Shown: positions 1-7,485 of the stretch, one piece after another
Position numbering within the stretch: position 1 is the stretch's first letter
How the letters are laid out: each line of letters starts with the position of its first letter
Notes under the pieces: generated by a model
Database searches by the model: none
Told to the model about the DNA's origin: nothing
Seen by the model: only the letters and a program-made list of their open reading frames with translations
Made by a program: the position numbers and the translations under genes
Source of the DNA: a virus
IMG/VR virus record: IMGVR_UViG_3300037091_000310
Location: 1-64,000 of that record
Length of the DNA stretch: 64,000 nt
Strand: one strand, 5' to 3'

Positions 1-49
1 CAGCAAATAATCGAGATGTTGACTATCGCTGCCAAGTAGCAGGGAGAAG

Positions 50-71
50 TTTCGAAGTTGATTTAGTATAA
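50..71 (+). promoter_or_regulatory. class 1 promoter-like site (TTTCGA-N8-TAGTATAA)
   Basis: TTTCGA at 50-55 is followed after exactly 8 nt by TAGTATAA at 64-71. The ATG of the radical SAM gene lies 6 nt further on, with no Shine-Dalgarno sequence, so the transcript is probably leaderless. The same spacing recurs at six other sites in the window. The preceding GGGAGAAG is shared with the site at 1580. Confidence 0.6.
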
Positions 72-77
72 CTCAAC

Positions 78-938
78 ATGAACATTCAATCGTTGTCGAT
101 CGTAGTCCCAGCTGGTTGCCCCAACAAATGCAAATTTTGCGTAGCCCGAATGAACCACGAAGACTATGTGAATCAGATCGAAGAGAACATGAGGTTCCGC
201 GATCTTTACAAGAGGGACTACAAAGATCGCCTCGCCTTCGCTCGTGACAACGGCTGCAACATCATGTTCACGGGCAATGGTGAAGCTCTCATGAATCGCC
301 GATTCATGGAGATGGTCACTGATCTCAACGAGGGGTTGGATAAGCCTTTCAGAATCTTGGAACTCCAGACTTCTGGCGTCACCCTCGATGACGAAGCTCT
401 TCGATGGCTTCGAAACACAATCAAGGTTTCAAGCCTCTCACTGTCCAGCATCTTTTCAAGCAACAAGAACCAGGAATACAACGTCACTCCCGAGAAGGTC
501 AAGGTAGATATCGAACATCTCTGCTCTGAAATCAAACGCTACGATTTCAACCTTCGCCTTTCACTCAACATGACCGATGAATACAACAGCATGGATATTG
601 CGGACATTTTCAAACAGGTAAAGAAGTTGGGGGCCGATCAGGTCACTTTCCGCAAACTCTACACATCTGGCAATGACACTCCCCAGGATCTTTGGATCAA
701 AGAACATGCAGTAGAAGAGAGTTTCTGGCCCAGGCTGAATGAGTATGTCCTCAGAAACGGCCGGAAGCTTGAACGACTCCCCTTCGGCGCCATTCGCTAT
801 TCAATCAGCGAAATATCCGCAGTAGTAGACGATGACTGTATGAGCACAGAAACCAAGGAAGACATCAAATACCTCGTCCTTCGCCAGAACTGCAAACTCT
901 ACACCAAGTGGGACGACAAGGGCTCACTTCTTTTCTAG
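78..938 (+). CDS. radical SAM protein
   Basis: A 286-residue protein with the radical SAM signature CxxxCxxC at C14, C18 and C21, which would hold a 4Fe-4S cluster and cleave S-adenosylmethionine. A TGNGEAL segment near residue 65 corresponds to the family's GGE motif that contacts the SAM amino group. No C-terminal SPASM-type cysteine cluster is obvious, so the substrate cannot be named. The start at 78 lies directly behind a class 1 promoter-like box without a ribosome binding site. The next gene follows after 12 nt, so the two probably form an operon. Radical SAM enzymes occur in phages for base modification or nucleotide chemistry, but nothing here settles which. Confidence 0.8.
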   Translation: MNIQSLSIVVPAGCPNKCKFCVARMNHEDYVNQIEENMRFRDLYKRDYKDRLAFARDNGCNIMFTGNGEALMNRRFMEMVTDLNEGLDKPFRILELQTSGVTLDDEALRWLRNTIKVSSLSLSSIFSSNKNQEYNVTPEKVKVDIEHLCSEIKRYDFNLRLSLNMTDEYNSMDIADIFKQVKKLGADQVTFRKLYTSGNDTPQDLWIKEHAVEESFWPRLNEYVLRNGRKLERLPFGAIRYSISEISAVVDDDCMSTETKEDIKYLVLRQNCKLYTKWDDKGSLLF

Positions 939-950
939 GAGAGAAACATC

Positions 951-1292
951 ATGAAACTTCCATTACTATCTACTGTGCCTGGGAAAGATACCACCAATAA
1001 GATTCGGGAATTAATCCCGCAGATGGTCAACGATCAAAACGCCCAGGAAATAATAGACGGTTTCATTCCTCAAGGCCCAGAGGAGATTGCAAATCACAAC
1101 CTTGCGTTTTACAAAAAGGCTATGCAAAACAAAAAGAAGTGGAGACGAATGCTGAAGCAGAAAGATTGGTCAAATCCCGATCGAATCGAACGAATCTTTG
1201 ACCACACTGATTTTGATGATCAGCTTCGTCTTTACGTTTGGACCGATAAAAATGACGAACAGATTTTAGATTACGGATTCGCTACAGAATAA
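951..1292 (+). CDS. hypothetical protein
   Basis: A 113-residue soluble, charged protein that I do not recognise. It has no membrane segment or cysteine motif. The start follows an AGGAGAG ribosome binding site and is co-directional with the radical SAM gene 12 nt upstream, so it is probably in the same operon. Confidence 0.6.
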   Translation: MKLPLLSTVPGKDTTNKIRELIPQMVNDQNAQEIIDGFIPQGPEEIANHNLAFYKKAMQNKKKWRRMLKQKDWSNPDRIERIFDHTDFDDQLRLYVWTDKNDEQILDYGFATE

Positions 1293-1301
1293 GGAGGAGA
1301 A

Positions 1302-1565
1302 ATGAGATCACTCATCCTGGGCATCTTATGGCTCATCATAGCTATATTCGCAATCTTCTTTTTCGGCTGGCCGACTTTGATGATGATTCAGGATCACGAT
1401 TTCGACTTGCTTGTCGCCTACTCGCTAAACATCTTCCTCGGATGCGTCATCATTGTCATAGCAACCTGCGTCGGCATTTACTACTTGGGATCATTTCAGG
1501 AAGAGATGAAATCAAGACGCTTGCATCCACAATGCGCCTTTCCCTATAGCAGGAGTGGTGGATAA
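1302..1565 (+). CDS. small two-helix membrane protein
   Basis: An 87-residue protein with two hydrophobic stretches (about residues 4-28 and 37-65), predicted to span the inner membrane twice, followed by a short polar tail. AAGGAGGAGAA precedes the ATG. It is the third gene of the radical SAM operon. The function is not recognised. Confidence 0.6.
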   Translation: MRSLILGILWLIIAIFAIFFFGWPTLMMIQDHDFDLLVAYSLNIFLGCVIIVIATCVGIYYLGSFQEEMKSRRLHPQCAFPYSRSGG

Positions 1566-1579
1566 CTCCCAGGGAGAAG

Positions 1580-1601
1580 TTTCGACAGGGTGGTATTATA
1601 A
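1580..1601 (+). promoter_or_regulatory. class 1 promoter-like site (TTTCGA-N8-TATTATAA)
   Basis: TTTCGA at 1580-1585, an 8-nt spacer, then TATTATAA at 1594-1601. It shares 14 identical bases from AGTTTCGACAGGG onward with the site at 50315. Here a short leader with AGGAGG precedes the ATG at 1620. A CTCCC/GGGAG inverted repeat lies just upstream, near 1566-1575. Confidence 0.65.
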
Positions 1602-1619
1602 AGCATCAGGAGGAATCAG

Positions 1620-2231
1620 ATGGGAAAGGCAAGAATCGGAGATTACGTCTCCCAGTCATTTCAGGACAGGATTGAAATCAACCTGGCCAATATCTCCCGC
1701 GGTCCCAAGGACAAGTTCGGTCTTCTCGGCATGACCTACATTCCAGCCACTTTCAAATGCGAACTCTGCGGCCATGAGCCCTGCCTCAAGGCTTTCCACA
1801 TCAAGAATCTGCAGACTTCCATCGACATGAAGGTCGGCTCCGAATGCATCCACCACTTCGGCTTCAGCCAGACCAACATCGACCTGGCCATGGGAATGGC
1901 AAAGAGGATCCAGTCCATCGTTCGGAAGATGAGACGGACCCTGAAGAAGTCCTTAGAAACCGAAGAGTACAAGACCATGTCGAAAGAGCAGAAGAGAATG
2001 CTCATCGTCAAGCTCTTCGCCAAGCACCAGACCATCGAGGCCCTCCAGGCCAACGCCGGCACGGTGAAGAAGTCTCTCCTGAAAAAGGAAGACGTCCTCA
2101 AGACTATCCAGGACAACCCCTGGGTCGAGGCGGAAGGTTCCGAAGCCGACGAGGATGAGAAGCCCACGAAGCCGACCGCCAAGAAGGCTTCGGTCAAGAA
2201 GGCAGTCAAATCCACCCCGGCGACCAACTAG
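1620..2231 (+). CDS. zinc-binding protein with lysine-rich tail
   Basis: A 203-residue protein. Residues 40-80 contain CxxC (CELCGH), a further Cys and a later VGSEC-HHF segment, a metal-binding knuckle seen in many uncharacterised phage proteins. The central part (about 90-165) is helical and basic. The last 35 residues are low-complexity K/A/T/P and resemble histone-like or linker tails that can bind nucleic acid. It starts after an AGGAGG site, downstream of a class 1 promoter-like box. A DNA- or RNA-binding role is inferred only. Confidence 0.65.
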   Translation: MGKARIGDYVSQSFQDRIEINLANISRGPKDKFGLLGMTYIPATFKCELCGHEPCLKAFHIKNLQTSIDMKVGSECIHHFGFSQTNIDLAMGMAKRIQSIVRKMRRTLKKSLETEEYKTMSKEQKRMLIVKLFAKHQTIEALQANAGTVKKSLLKKEDVLKTIQDNPWVEAEGSEADEDEKPTKPTAKKASVKKAVKSTPATN

Positions 2232-2257
2232 AACTCAACCAGCTCTATAAAGTAGAA

Positions 2258-2479
2258 GTGGCACCCAGCCACTTCTATTTTGTTGTAAGTAGAATTGAAG
2301 GAGATGGTGATATAGTTGCTACTGTTCTTGATGAAGGAAGAGGATGCTTTCCCGTCATTTGGAGTGGCCCTATATTTAGCGGTGATTACTGGCCCGCTAC
2401 AGTAGTCGTAATAGATAAGAAGGAAAGAACTAAAGTTGCTCTCAAAGGATTAATAGATGACGCCAGGAGAACAATATAG
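2258..2479 (+). CDS. small array-family protein, 5' end unclear
   Basis: The best in-frame start is GTG at 2258 (73 residues), but it has no ribosome binding site. The same frame stays open upstream and reads NQLYKVEV, which matches the VKFNQLYRL start of the protein at 2873. That conserved part overlaps the end of the previous gene, where no start codon fits. The C-terminal KKERTKVALKGLI matches the KEKTMVGLRGL of the next gene. It is probably a truncated member of the small-gene family whose 5' end was lost at a junction. Confidence 0.5.
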   Translation: MAPSHFYFVVSRIEGDGDIVATVLDEGRGCFPVIWSGPIFSGDYWPATVVVIDKKERTKVALKGLIDDARRTI

Positions 2480-2876
2480 AGCAGACTTGAAGAGACAAAA
2501 GCAACATGAGAAGAGCGTGAAGTCCCAGGCCGACTGGGCTTTGAGACAACATAAGCAACATGAAAAATTTCTCAAGGACGTTAGACAACTGAAACTCGAC
2601 ACTCTCTACAAACCTATCCCAGACAGGAACAGCAGATGGTCTACATCAGGCTGGAGCTATTTTGTCGTGAGAGAAAGAAACATAAAACAAGAAACTCTGA
2701 CCTTAGAGATTTTAATGACTAACACCGCGTATGGGAACACCCATGCAGTAAGCAGCCGTTATATCGAAAGAAAGATCATATCTTTTAACGATTACAAACA
2801 CTTACTGTCCACTTTTGAGCGAGTTCTTAGCAAGAAAGAAAAAACAATGGTAGGGCTAAGAGGATTAATGCCATGA
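2457..2876 (+). CDS. small array-family protein
   Basis: A 139-residue protein with a basic helical N-terminus containing a repeated KQHEK motif, then a domain (LKLDTLYK ... SYFVVRE ... C-terminal KKEKTMVGLRGL) shared with its two neighbours. The segment NTAYGNTHAVS near residue 90 recurs in the gene at 3381. It overlaps the previous gene by 23 nt and the next by 4 nt. Codon use is AT-rich, unlike the genes on either side of this islet. The function is unknown. Confidence 0.6.
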   Translation: MTPGEQYRADLKRQKQHEKSVKSQADWALRQHKQHEKFLKDVRQLKLDTLYKPIPDRNSRWSTSGWSYFVVRERNIKQETLTLEILMTNTAYGNTHAVSSRYIERKIISFNDYKHLLSTFERVLSKKEKTMVGLRGLMP

Positions 2877-3163
2877 GCATCAAAAAAGTCAAATTCAACC
2901 AATTATATCGTTTGTGGATCCGAGGCCCTAATAGTTCTTATTGCATAGTCAGATTTGTAGGTCGAAAAGACTTAAGCGAAGAAGTTATTTATTCTATTGA
3001 AAGAGCTGACTTGTGGACGACACCCAAAAGAGTTTATGTCATGCGGGTCAGTCAAGGTAATTTTGAAGATCACTGGTTTCAAAGTCTGACGGAAGTTAAG
3101 ACTGAAAAAGAAAAGACGCTCATCGCCCTTAAAACAGGTTTGTCTGAAAAGATAATTCTATAA
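2873..3163 (+). CDS. small array-family protein
   Basis: A 96-residue protein paralogous to its neighbours: N-terminal VKFNQLYRLW, a central beta-rich part and C-terminal KEKTLIALK. ATGA overlap with the preceding stop implies translational coupling. The function is unknown. Confidence 0.6.
   Translation: MSIKKVKFNQLYRLWIRGPNSSYCIVRFVGRKDLSEEVIYSIERADLWTTPKRVYVMRVSQGNFEDHWFQSLTEVKTEKEKTLIALKTGLSEKIIL
3149..3156 (+). promoter_or_regulatory. AAGATAAT start-proximal box
   Basis: AAGATAAT lies 6 nt before the ATG at 3163, inside the end of the previous gene. It fits the class 2 motif seen before other AT-rich genes. It could be a -10 element or an initiation signal. Confidence 0.35.
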
Positions 3164-3384
3164 TGATGATATTTTTTAGCAAAGAACTCAAAGGTAAAAG
3201 ATACGTAGATTGGTATATTCCATTACCTAAGGGTAAATATTTTAAGGTGACAGTTGGTCTATATAAGGAATATTTAGACACGAGAACAGTTGAAGAGCCA
3301 CCTTATAGTCCAATACGAATTGCTAAAAAAGAAGATTTGCAATCTTGCATTAAGTCTATATTTGAGGCAAGGATGATATTATGA
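3163..3384 (+). CDS. small array-family protein
   Basis: A 73-residue basic protein. The C-terminal pattern of a charged helix ending in IKSIF is the common ending of the small-gene family that fills 15.4-21.1 kb. It overlaps the gene downstream by 4 nt. The function is unknown. Confidence 0.55.
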   Translation: MMIFFSKELKGKRYVDWYIPLPKGKYFKVTVGLYKEYLDTRTVEEPPYSPIRIAKKEDLQSCIKSIFEARMIL

Positions 3385-3626
3385 AGTTACATGAAGCAAT
3401 CAAAGAAACTCGTACAGCTAAACAAATGATAGAAAATCCAGAAACGGATTCACTTATGAAATCTCTTTTAATCAAAGCAGTAAAGAGAAGCGGCGAAAAA
3501 ATTACACCAGCAGGACCTAACGCTACATGGGAAAAAGCTTTGAGTGATCCACTTCATGATGGCAACTTTAGATTATGGTACAACACCGAATATGGGAACA
3601 CTCATGTAATCAGCAAGAACGAATAA
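3381..3626 (+). CDS. small protein with MKLxE N-terminus, probably 3'-truncated
   Basis: An 81-residue protein that begins MKLHEAIKETR, like several structural-region proteins. It ends shortly after YNTEYGNTHVIS, a segment that in the gene at 2457 is followed by some 50 more residues, so the 3' part appears lost. The class 1 promoter-like site starts 4 nt after the stop codon, marking the right edge of the AT-rich islet. Confidence 0.55.
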   Translation: MKLHEAIKETRTAKQMIENPETDSLMKSLLIKAVKRSGEKITPAGPNATWEKALSDPLHDGNFRLWYNTEYGNTHVISKNE

Positions 3627-3629
3627 TAG

Positions 3630-3651
3630 TTTCGACAGCCTTATATACTTA
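3630..3651 (+). promoter_or_regulatory. class 1 promoter-like site (TTTCGA-N8-TATACTTA)
   Basis: TTTCGA at 3630-3635, an 8-nt spacer and TATACTTA at 3644-3651. GTTTCGACAG is identical to the sites at 1580 and 50315. A leader with AGAGGAG precedes the ATG at 3672. Confidence 0.55.
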
Positions 3652-3671
3652 CTCACAAGAGGAGAAAAGGA

Positions 3672-3854
3672 ATGGCAGAGAACATCAGCAAAAACGCTCG
3701 CACCCAGAAAGACAAGACGCAGAAGTTTTTCCACAATGGTTGCGGCGGTGAAATCAAGATGGTCCGGGTTTTCGCCCACGGCCGCCTCCAGATGAAGGCT
3801 CGCTGCGAAAAGTGCTCCGCTGAGAAGAGGAGCCCTTCCGAGTTCAAGGCATAA
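3672..3854 (+). CDS. small zinc-ribbon protein
   Basis: A 60-residue basic protein with one CxxC (CEKC, about residues 46-49) and an earlier NGCGGEIK knuckle, together a plausible single zinc ribbon. It follows its own class 1 promoter-like site and an AGGAG site, and a strong terminator hairpin lies 58 nt after its stop. It is therefore a monocistronic, well-insulated gene. The role is unknown. Confidence 0.65.
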   Translation: MAENISKNARTQKDKTQKFFHNGCGGEIKMVRVFAHGRLQMKARCEKCSAEKRSPSEFKA

Positions 3855-3911
3855 GCCGACTGGTTCTGGTTGCCCTACTCCCCTCAAAATGGGGGTGTGG
3901 TACAGAACTTT

Positions 3912-3950
3912 AGAGCTCCTCTGTACAATCTGAAGAGGAGCTCTATTTTT
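3912..3950 (+). terminator. rho-independent terminator
   Basis: AGAGCTCCTC (3912-3921) pairs perfectly with GAGGAGCTCT (3935-3944) around a 13-nt loop, followed by ATTTTT. It closes the zinc-ribbon transcription unit and insulates it from the XpaC-TelA operon. A smaller CCCCTC/GGGGG hairpin lies just upstream near 3880. Confidence 0.8.
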
Positions 3951-3968
3951 AGCGCATATATTACCTGA

Positions 3969-3976
3969 AAGATAAT
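3969..3976 (+). promoter_or_regulatory. AAGATAAT box upstream of the XpaC-TelA operon
   Basis: AAGATAAT sits 26 nt before the ATG at 4003, between the terminator and a GGAGA ribosome binding site. It matches the class 2 motif. It is the only clear copy in front of a G+C-richer gene, so support is weaker here. Confidence 0.35.
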
Positions 3977-4002
3977 AAGACTTTTTTGAGACTGGAGACA
4001 AT

Positions 4003-4626
4003 ATGAACAAGACGACAACGACAGATGGCCTCTCGGCCGGTATTTTTGGAGGGGTAATTTTCGTAGTGTTCTTCATCTTCTTCCCTATTATTGGGTTGGA
4101 TGTGGGACTCTTCCTTTCTATTCTTTTTGCCGTTGTAGCTTTCGGAGCTGGATGGTTTTTTCTTTTCGAAAGGAAGAAGCCAGAAATCCTCGAACGCGAA
4201 GCTGGTCTCAAGGTTGCTCTTGAAGAAGGCGATAAAAACCTCTCTGCAATTCGGGTCCTTGAACGACAAATCAAGAGACCCTCAATTCTCAACAAAATCA
4301 AGAACATTGAAAGTATCTTGCAGAGTATCTTGATCGATCTCAAAAAGGATCCGAACAAGCTTCGCAACGCAAAGCAGCTTCTTGATTACTATGTTCCTAC
4401 TACAATCAAAATCCTCACGAAGTACGTCGAGCTTTCTTCTCAGGGCACCACCAGCGGTGGTATTCAGACCTCTCTTACCAAAGTTGAAACAATGCTTGGG
4501 AAAATCGGGGACGCCTTTGACGAGCAGCACGCAAGACTCTTGTCAAACGATGTCATGGATCTCGACAATGAACTTGCAACTCTTGACCAGACAATTAACA
4601 TGGACGGTCTCACGAAAGACCAGTAA
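4003..4626 (+). CDS. XpaC-like membrane protein
   Basis: A 207-residue protein with two adjacent membrane helices (about residues 10-32 and 33-55) followed by a long helical cytoplasmic part. This layout and the position directly before a TelA gene match the XpaC family (5-bromo-4-chloroindolyl phosphate hydrolysis proteins), whose xpaC-yaaN pairing is known from Bacillus. The molecular function of the family is unresolved; it is linked to toxic-anion and envelope stress. TelA follows after 23 nt. The family call rests on architecture and context rather than on a catalytic motif. Confidence 0.65.
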   Translation: MNKTTTTDGLSAGIFGGVIFVVFFIFFPIIGLDVGLFLSILFAVVAFGAGWFFLFERKKPEILEREAGLKVALEEGDKNLSAIRVLERQIKRPSILNKIKNIESILQSILIDLKKDPNKLRNAKQLLDYYVPTTIKILTKYVELSSQGTTSGGIQTSLTKVETMLGKIGDAFDEQHARLLSNDVMDLDNELATLDQTINMDGLTKDQ

Positions 4627-4649
4627 AGACTCAAAACAAAGGAGATACT

Positions 4650-5714
4650 ATGAGTGATCAGAACACAGCGCTGACGGCAGTAGACGTCAAGTCTTTGTCG
4701 AAGCCAGACCTTTCAAAGGCCTTGGATTTTGCCAAGGCGATCGATCCGGGTAATACCGGAAACCTGATCCAGTACGGCACTGGAGCTCAGGGTAAGATCG
4801 CTACTCTTGCCGACACGATGCTCTCCCAGATCAGGACAAAGGATACCGGCGAAGTCGGAGAGTCTCTTACAAACCTGATGTTCAAGGTGAAGGACGTGGA
4901 CGTTTCCGGATTCACCAAGGACCACAAGGGCCTCTTTGCCAACATCAAGAACAAGGTCGAGCATTTCATGGCGAAGTATGAGAAGCTCGAAACCCAGATT
5001 GACCATATCGTCGACCAGCTCAACAAGAGCAAGATGCAGATGATCACCGACATCAACATGCTCGACCAGCTCTACAAACAGAACAGCGAGTACATGCACA
5101 ATCTGGATCTCTACATCGCCGGCGGCCAGGTCCGTCTCGACGAGCTCAAGACCAAGATCCTTCCACAGATGGAAGAGAAGGCCAAGACTTCCGGCACACC
5201 GGAAGATGCCCAGGAGCTCAGCGACTTCAATAACTTCATCGCTCAGGTAGAGAAGAAGCTGTATGACCTCAAGCTGAGCCGGATGATTTCCATCCAGACG
5301 GCACCCCAGGTCAAGTTGATCCAGGGCGGCGACCAGGTTCTAGTTCAGAAGATCCAGAGCTCAATCATGACGACCATCCCGCTGTGGAAGAACCAGATCG
5401 TCATCGCCATCTCTCTCTTCAGGCAGAAGAAAGCTTTGGGAGTCGAGAAGGCAGTCACCGATGCCACCAACGACCTGCTCCAGAAGAACTCCGAGCTCCT
5501 GCACCAGGGAACTGTCGAGGTTGCCAAAGAGAACGAGAGGGGCATCGTAGACATCGAAACCCTCCAGAAGACCAACGAGAACCTCATCGCTACGATCGAA
5601 GATTGCATCCAGATCCAGGAAGAGGGAAAGCAGAAGAGAGCAGCGGCCGAACAGACCCTGACCCAGCTCGAGAGCGATCTCAAGGCTAAGCTCACCCAGA
5701 AACGCAGCGCATAA
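4650..5714 (+). CDS. telA: TelA/KlaA-family toxic anion resistance protein
   Basis: A 354-residue, almost entirely alpha-helical cytoplasmic protein with coiled-coil character. The long helix ending in TQLESDLKAKL, the IDHIVDQLNKSKMQM stretch and the segment around SIQTAPQVKLIQ are typical of the TelA family (toxic anion resistance, YaaN/YceH relatives), and the length is normal for it. It sits in an operon behind the XpaC-like gene with an AAGGAG site. In bacteria this pair accompanies tellurite or antimicrobial-peptide resistance, but the mechanism is unknown. In a phage it may modify the envelope or blunt a stress response; that is inference. Confidence 0.85.
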   Translation: MSDQNTALTAVDVKSLSKPDLSKALDFAKAIDPGNTGNLIQYGTGAQGKIATLADTMLSQIRTKDTGEVGESLTNLMFKVKDVDVSGFTKDHKGLFANIKNKVEHFMAKYEKLETQIDHIVDQLNKSKMQMITDINMLDQLYKQNSEYMHNLDLYIAGGQVRLDELKTKILPQMEEKAKTSGTPEDAQELSDFNNFIAQVEKKLYDLKLSRMISIQTAPQVKLIQGGDQVLVQKIQSSIMTTIPLWKNQIVIAISLFRQKKALGVEKAVTDATNDLLQKNSELLHQGTVEVAKENERGIVDIETLQKTNENLIATIEDCIQIQEEGKQKRAAAEQTLTQLESDLKAKLTQKRSA

Positions 5715-5728
5715 TTTCGGTACTATAC

Positions 5729-5767
5729 CTGGCCCTCCCTAGTTGGGGGCCAGATCATTTCTTTTTT
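5729..5767 (+). terminator. hairpin with U-run, probable attenuating terminator
   Basis: CTGGCCC (5729-5735) pairs with GGGCCAG (5747-5753) around an 11-nt loop, then ATCATTTC and seven T. It lies between telA and the substrate-binding protein gene, so it probably reduces rather than abolishes readthrough unless a further promoter exists. Confidence 0.65.
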
Positions 5768-5783
5768 TATAGGAGGACTCTAA

Positions 5784-7469
5784 ATGAAGCGTGGTTTGAT
5801 TGGTGCTCTGATTGTCATCGGAGTCATCGTGATCGGACTGGTACTCAGGTTCGTAGTCCTAAAGGCACCGTCTACCGGCGCTTCTACGACTGCCGCACCC
5901 AGTTCAGCGAGCGGACTCACCTTTGCCAAGGCAGCCCCTGTGACTTTGCCGCCGGTTGGCGGATACAAGCTGTCTACGGTAGATTTGGGAGAGGGACCCG
6001 TTCCTCTCATCACAATCCCGCTTGACACCTGGGGTGGATACGCTGCTATCTTCGCAGCAAACGGCGGCACAAATCCGAATAAGGAAAGTCTCTTCTATAA
6101 GAAGGGGCACTTCGCTGTGAAGATCGTTAGCGAAGAGAGTTCGGAAAAACAGCTCCAGGGCTATGCAAGTGGCCAGTGGCCCATCATCTGGACCCAGATG
6201 GATGCAATGCCTCTGTTCCTTGACGCTTACAAAGTTGATAAGCGAGTTGCACCCAAGGCACTCATTCTACTCGACTGGAGTGACGGCGGAGACGGAATTC
6301 TGTTCAGGAACTCTATCAAGTCGGCGGCCGACCTAAAAGGCAGAATCGTCATTACTTCTAGCAACACGCCATTCAGTTTTATGCTGCTTTGGTATCTGGC
6401 TCAGAATGGTTTGACCGGAAACGATGTCCGGGTTGCTTGGATTGACGATGGTGATAAGGCTCTGAAAACATTCAAGCAGAACAAGGACGTCGCAGCTTGG
6501 GTCAGCTGGACTCCTTACATCAATGACGCTGCAGATCCGAAGTCGCCCAACTACATTGACGACGCTCATCTGGTCATTTCTTCGAAGGATGCCAATCAAG
6601 TTATCGCTGACCTCCTCATGGTTAGAAGCGACCTTTTGGCGGACAAGCCCGAAATGATGCAGGCTTTTGTCGAGGCAATCATGGAAGGGACCCAGATGAT
6701 TCAGGATACGCAGACACTGAACATCATGGCAACCTTCTACAAACTGAAAACGGCTGCTGAAGCAAAGGATATGCTCACTGATGTGCATATTGCGAACTTC
6801 CCGGAGAACAAGATGTTCTTCGATCCAAACAACTCTATTGGCGCCTACAAGGTCTTCAATCTTGCCCAGGAATATTACAAGCAGCTCGGCGCACTTGGAG
6901 CTGATGCCAGCTATGATCCCGAGCGAATTCTTGCTCCGAAAATCATGGCTGCTTTGGACAAGAAAGGCATCTTCGCCAATCAGAAGAATATGATGGCTAA
7001 CTCCTTTAATAAGAAGGCTGGCCTGGATATCTCTGATCTTGAGAGCGGAAGAGTAGTACTCAATAACACCATGCAGCTCTACTTTGATGCCCAGCAGGTC
7101 ACCTTTGATCCCACTAGCCTGAATCCGGCAATCCAGAATAACATGAAGCTTCTAGCCCAGGTCGCAGAACAGACCAAGTTCCTGGCTACTACAGTCGTGA
7201 AACTGGATGGATACCTGGATACTTCCAAGGTAGCTGAATTCAAAGACCCAGTTAAGCACCACCAGCCTTCGGACTTTATCGAGGCCGCTGCCAGTGCAAA
7301 GAATCTTTCCAAGAAGAGGGCAGACTTCGTCAAGTCAATCCTTGTCAAGAACTTTAAGGTCGACCCCGACCGAATCTACACCTCAGGCAAAGGTTGGGAT
7401 AATCCACTATCCGACACTGAGCCTGACAAGAACCGCCGGGTTGAAGTCCGGTTCCTTTCTCTCGAGTAA
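5784..7469 (+). CDS. ABC-type substrate-binding protein fused to OmpA-like domain
   Basis: A 561-residue exported protein. Residues 4-27 form an N-terminal membrane anchor or signal, followed by a low-complexity A/S/T linker. Residues about 70-340 read as a periplasmic substrate-binding fold of the NrtA/SsuA (NMT1) type, with VDKRVAPKALILLDWSDGGDGI and the TPFSFMLLWYLAQNGL helix. The last 110 residues are OmpA-like: the helix KKRADFVKSILVKNF, then YTSGKGWDNPLSD and a terminal NRRVEVRF, the peptidoglycan-binding signature. No permease or ATPase gene is nearby, so it is likely a sensor or tether rather than a transporter. It is the third gene of the XpaC-TelA cluster. Confidence 0.8.
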   Translation: MKRGLIGALIVIGVIVIGLVLRFVVLKAPSTGASTTAAPSSASGLTFAKAAPVTLPPVGGYKLSTVDLGEGPVPLITIPLDTWGGYAAIFAANGGTNPNKESLFYKKGHFAVKIVSEESSEKQLQGYASGQWPIIWTQMDAMPLFLDAYKVDKRVAPKALILLDWSDGGDGILFRNSIKSAADLKGRIVITSSNTPFSFMLLWYLAQNGLTGNDVRVAWIDDGDKALKTFKQNKDVAAWVSWTPYINDAADPKSPNYIDDAHLVISSKDANQVIADLLMVRSDLLADKPEMMQAFVEAIMEGTQMIQDTQTLNIMATFYKLKTAAEAKDMLTDVHIANFPENKMFFDPNNSIGAYKVFNLAQEYYKQLGALGADASYDPERILAPKIMAALDKKGIFANQKNMMANSFNKKAGLDISDLESGRVVLNNTMQLYFDAQQVTFDPTSLNPAIQNNMKLLAQVAEQTKFLATTVVKLDGYLDTSKVAEFKDPVKHHQPSDFIEAAASAKNLSKKRADFVKSILVKNFKVDPDRIYTSGKGWDNPLSDTEPDKNRRVEVRFLSLE

Positions 7470-7485
7470 GGGAAAGGCAAAGAAC

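Larger units (their letters stand above)
2723..3617 (+). repeat. diverged direct repeat (2723-2755 and 3585-3617)
   Basis: Two copies of a roughly 33-nt unit, each containing TATGGGAACAC-CATG, lie 860 nt apart. They encode NTAYGNTHAVS and NTEYGNTHVIS in the genes at 2457 and 3381. The second copy ends just before the downstream gene stops and the class 1 promoter-like site begins, which is consistent with a duplicated and then truncated gene. Confidence 0.5.

Noticed and set aside
4160-4190. TTTCGA inside the XpaC-like gene (and about a dozen other coding copies)
   Set aside because: No TA-rich box at the required 8-nt spacing.
3573-4367. A 264-codon minus-strand open frame
   Set aside because: It lies antisense to the XpaC-like gene, crosses a terminator hairpin and has unlikely composition. 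It is a shadow of the plus-strand genes.
7294-7485. A longer start for the vWA lipoprotein
   Set aside because: The extension overlaps the end of the substrate-binding protein and would place the lipoprotein signal inside the protein. The ATG at 7486 with GGGAAAGG is better.
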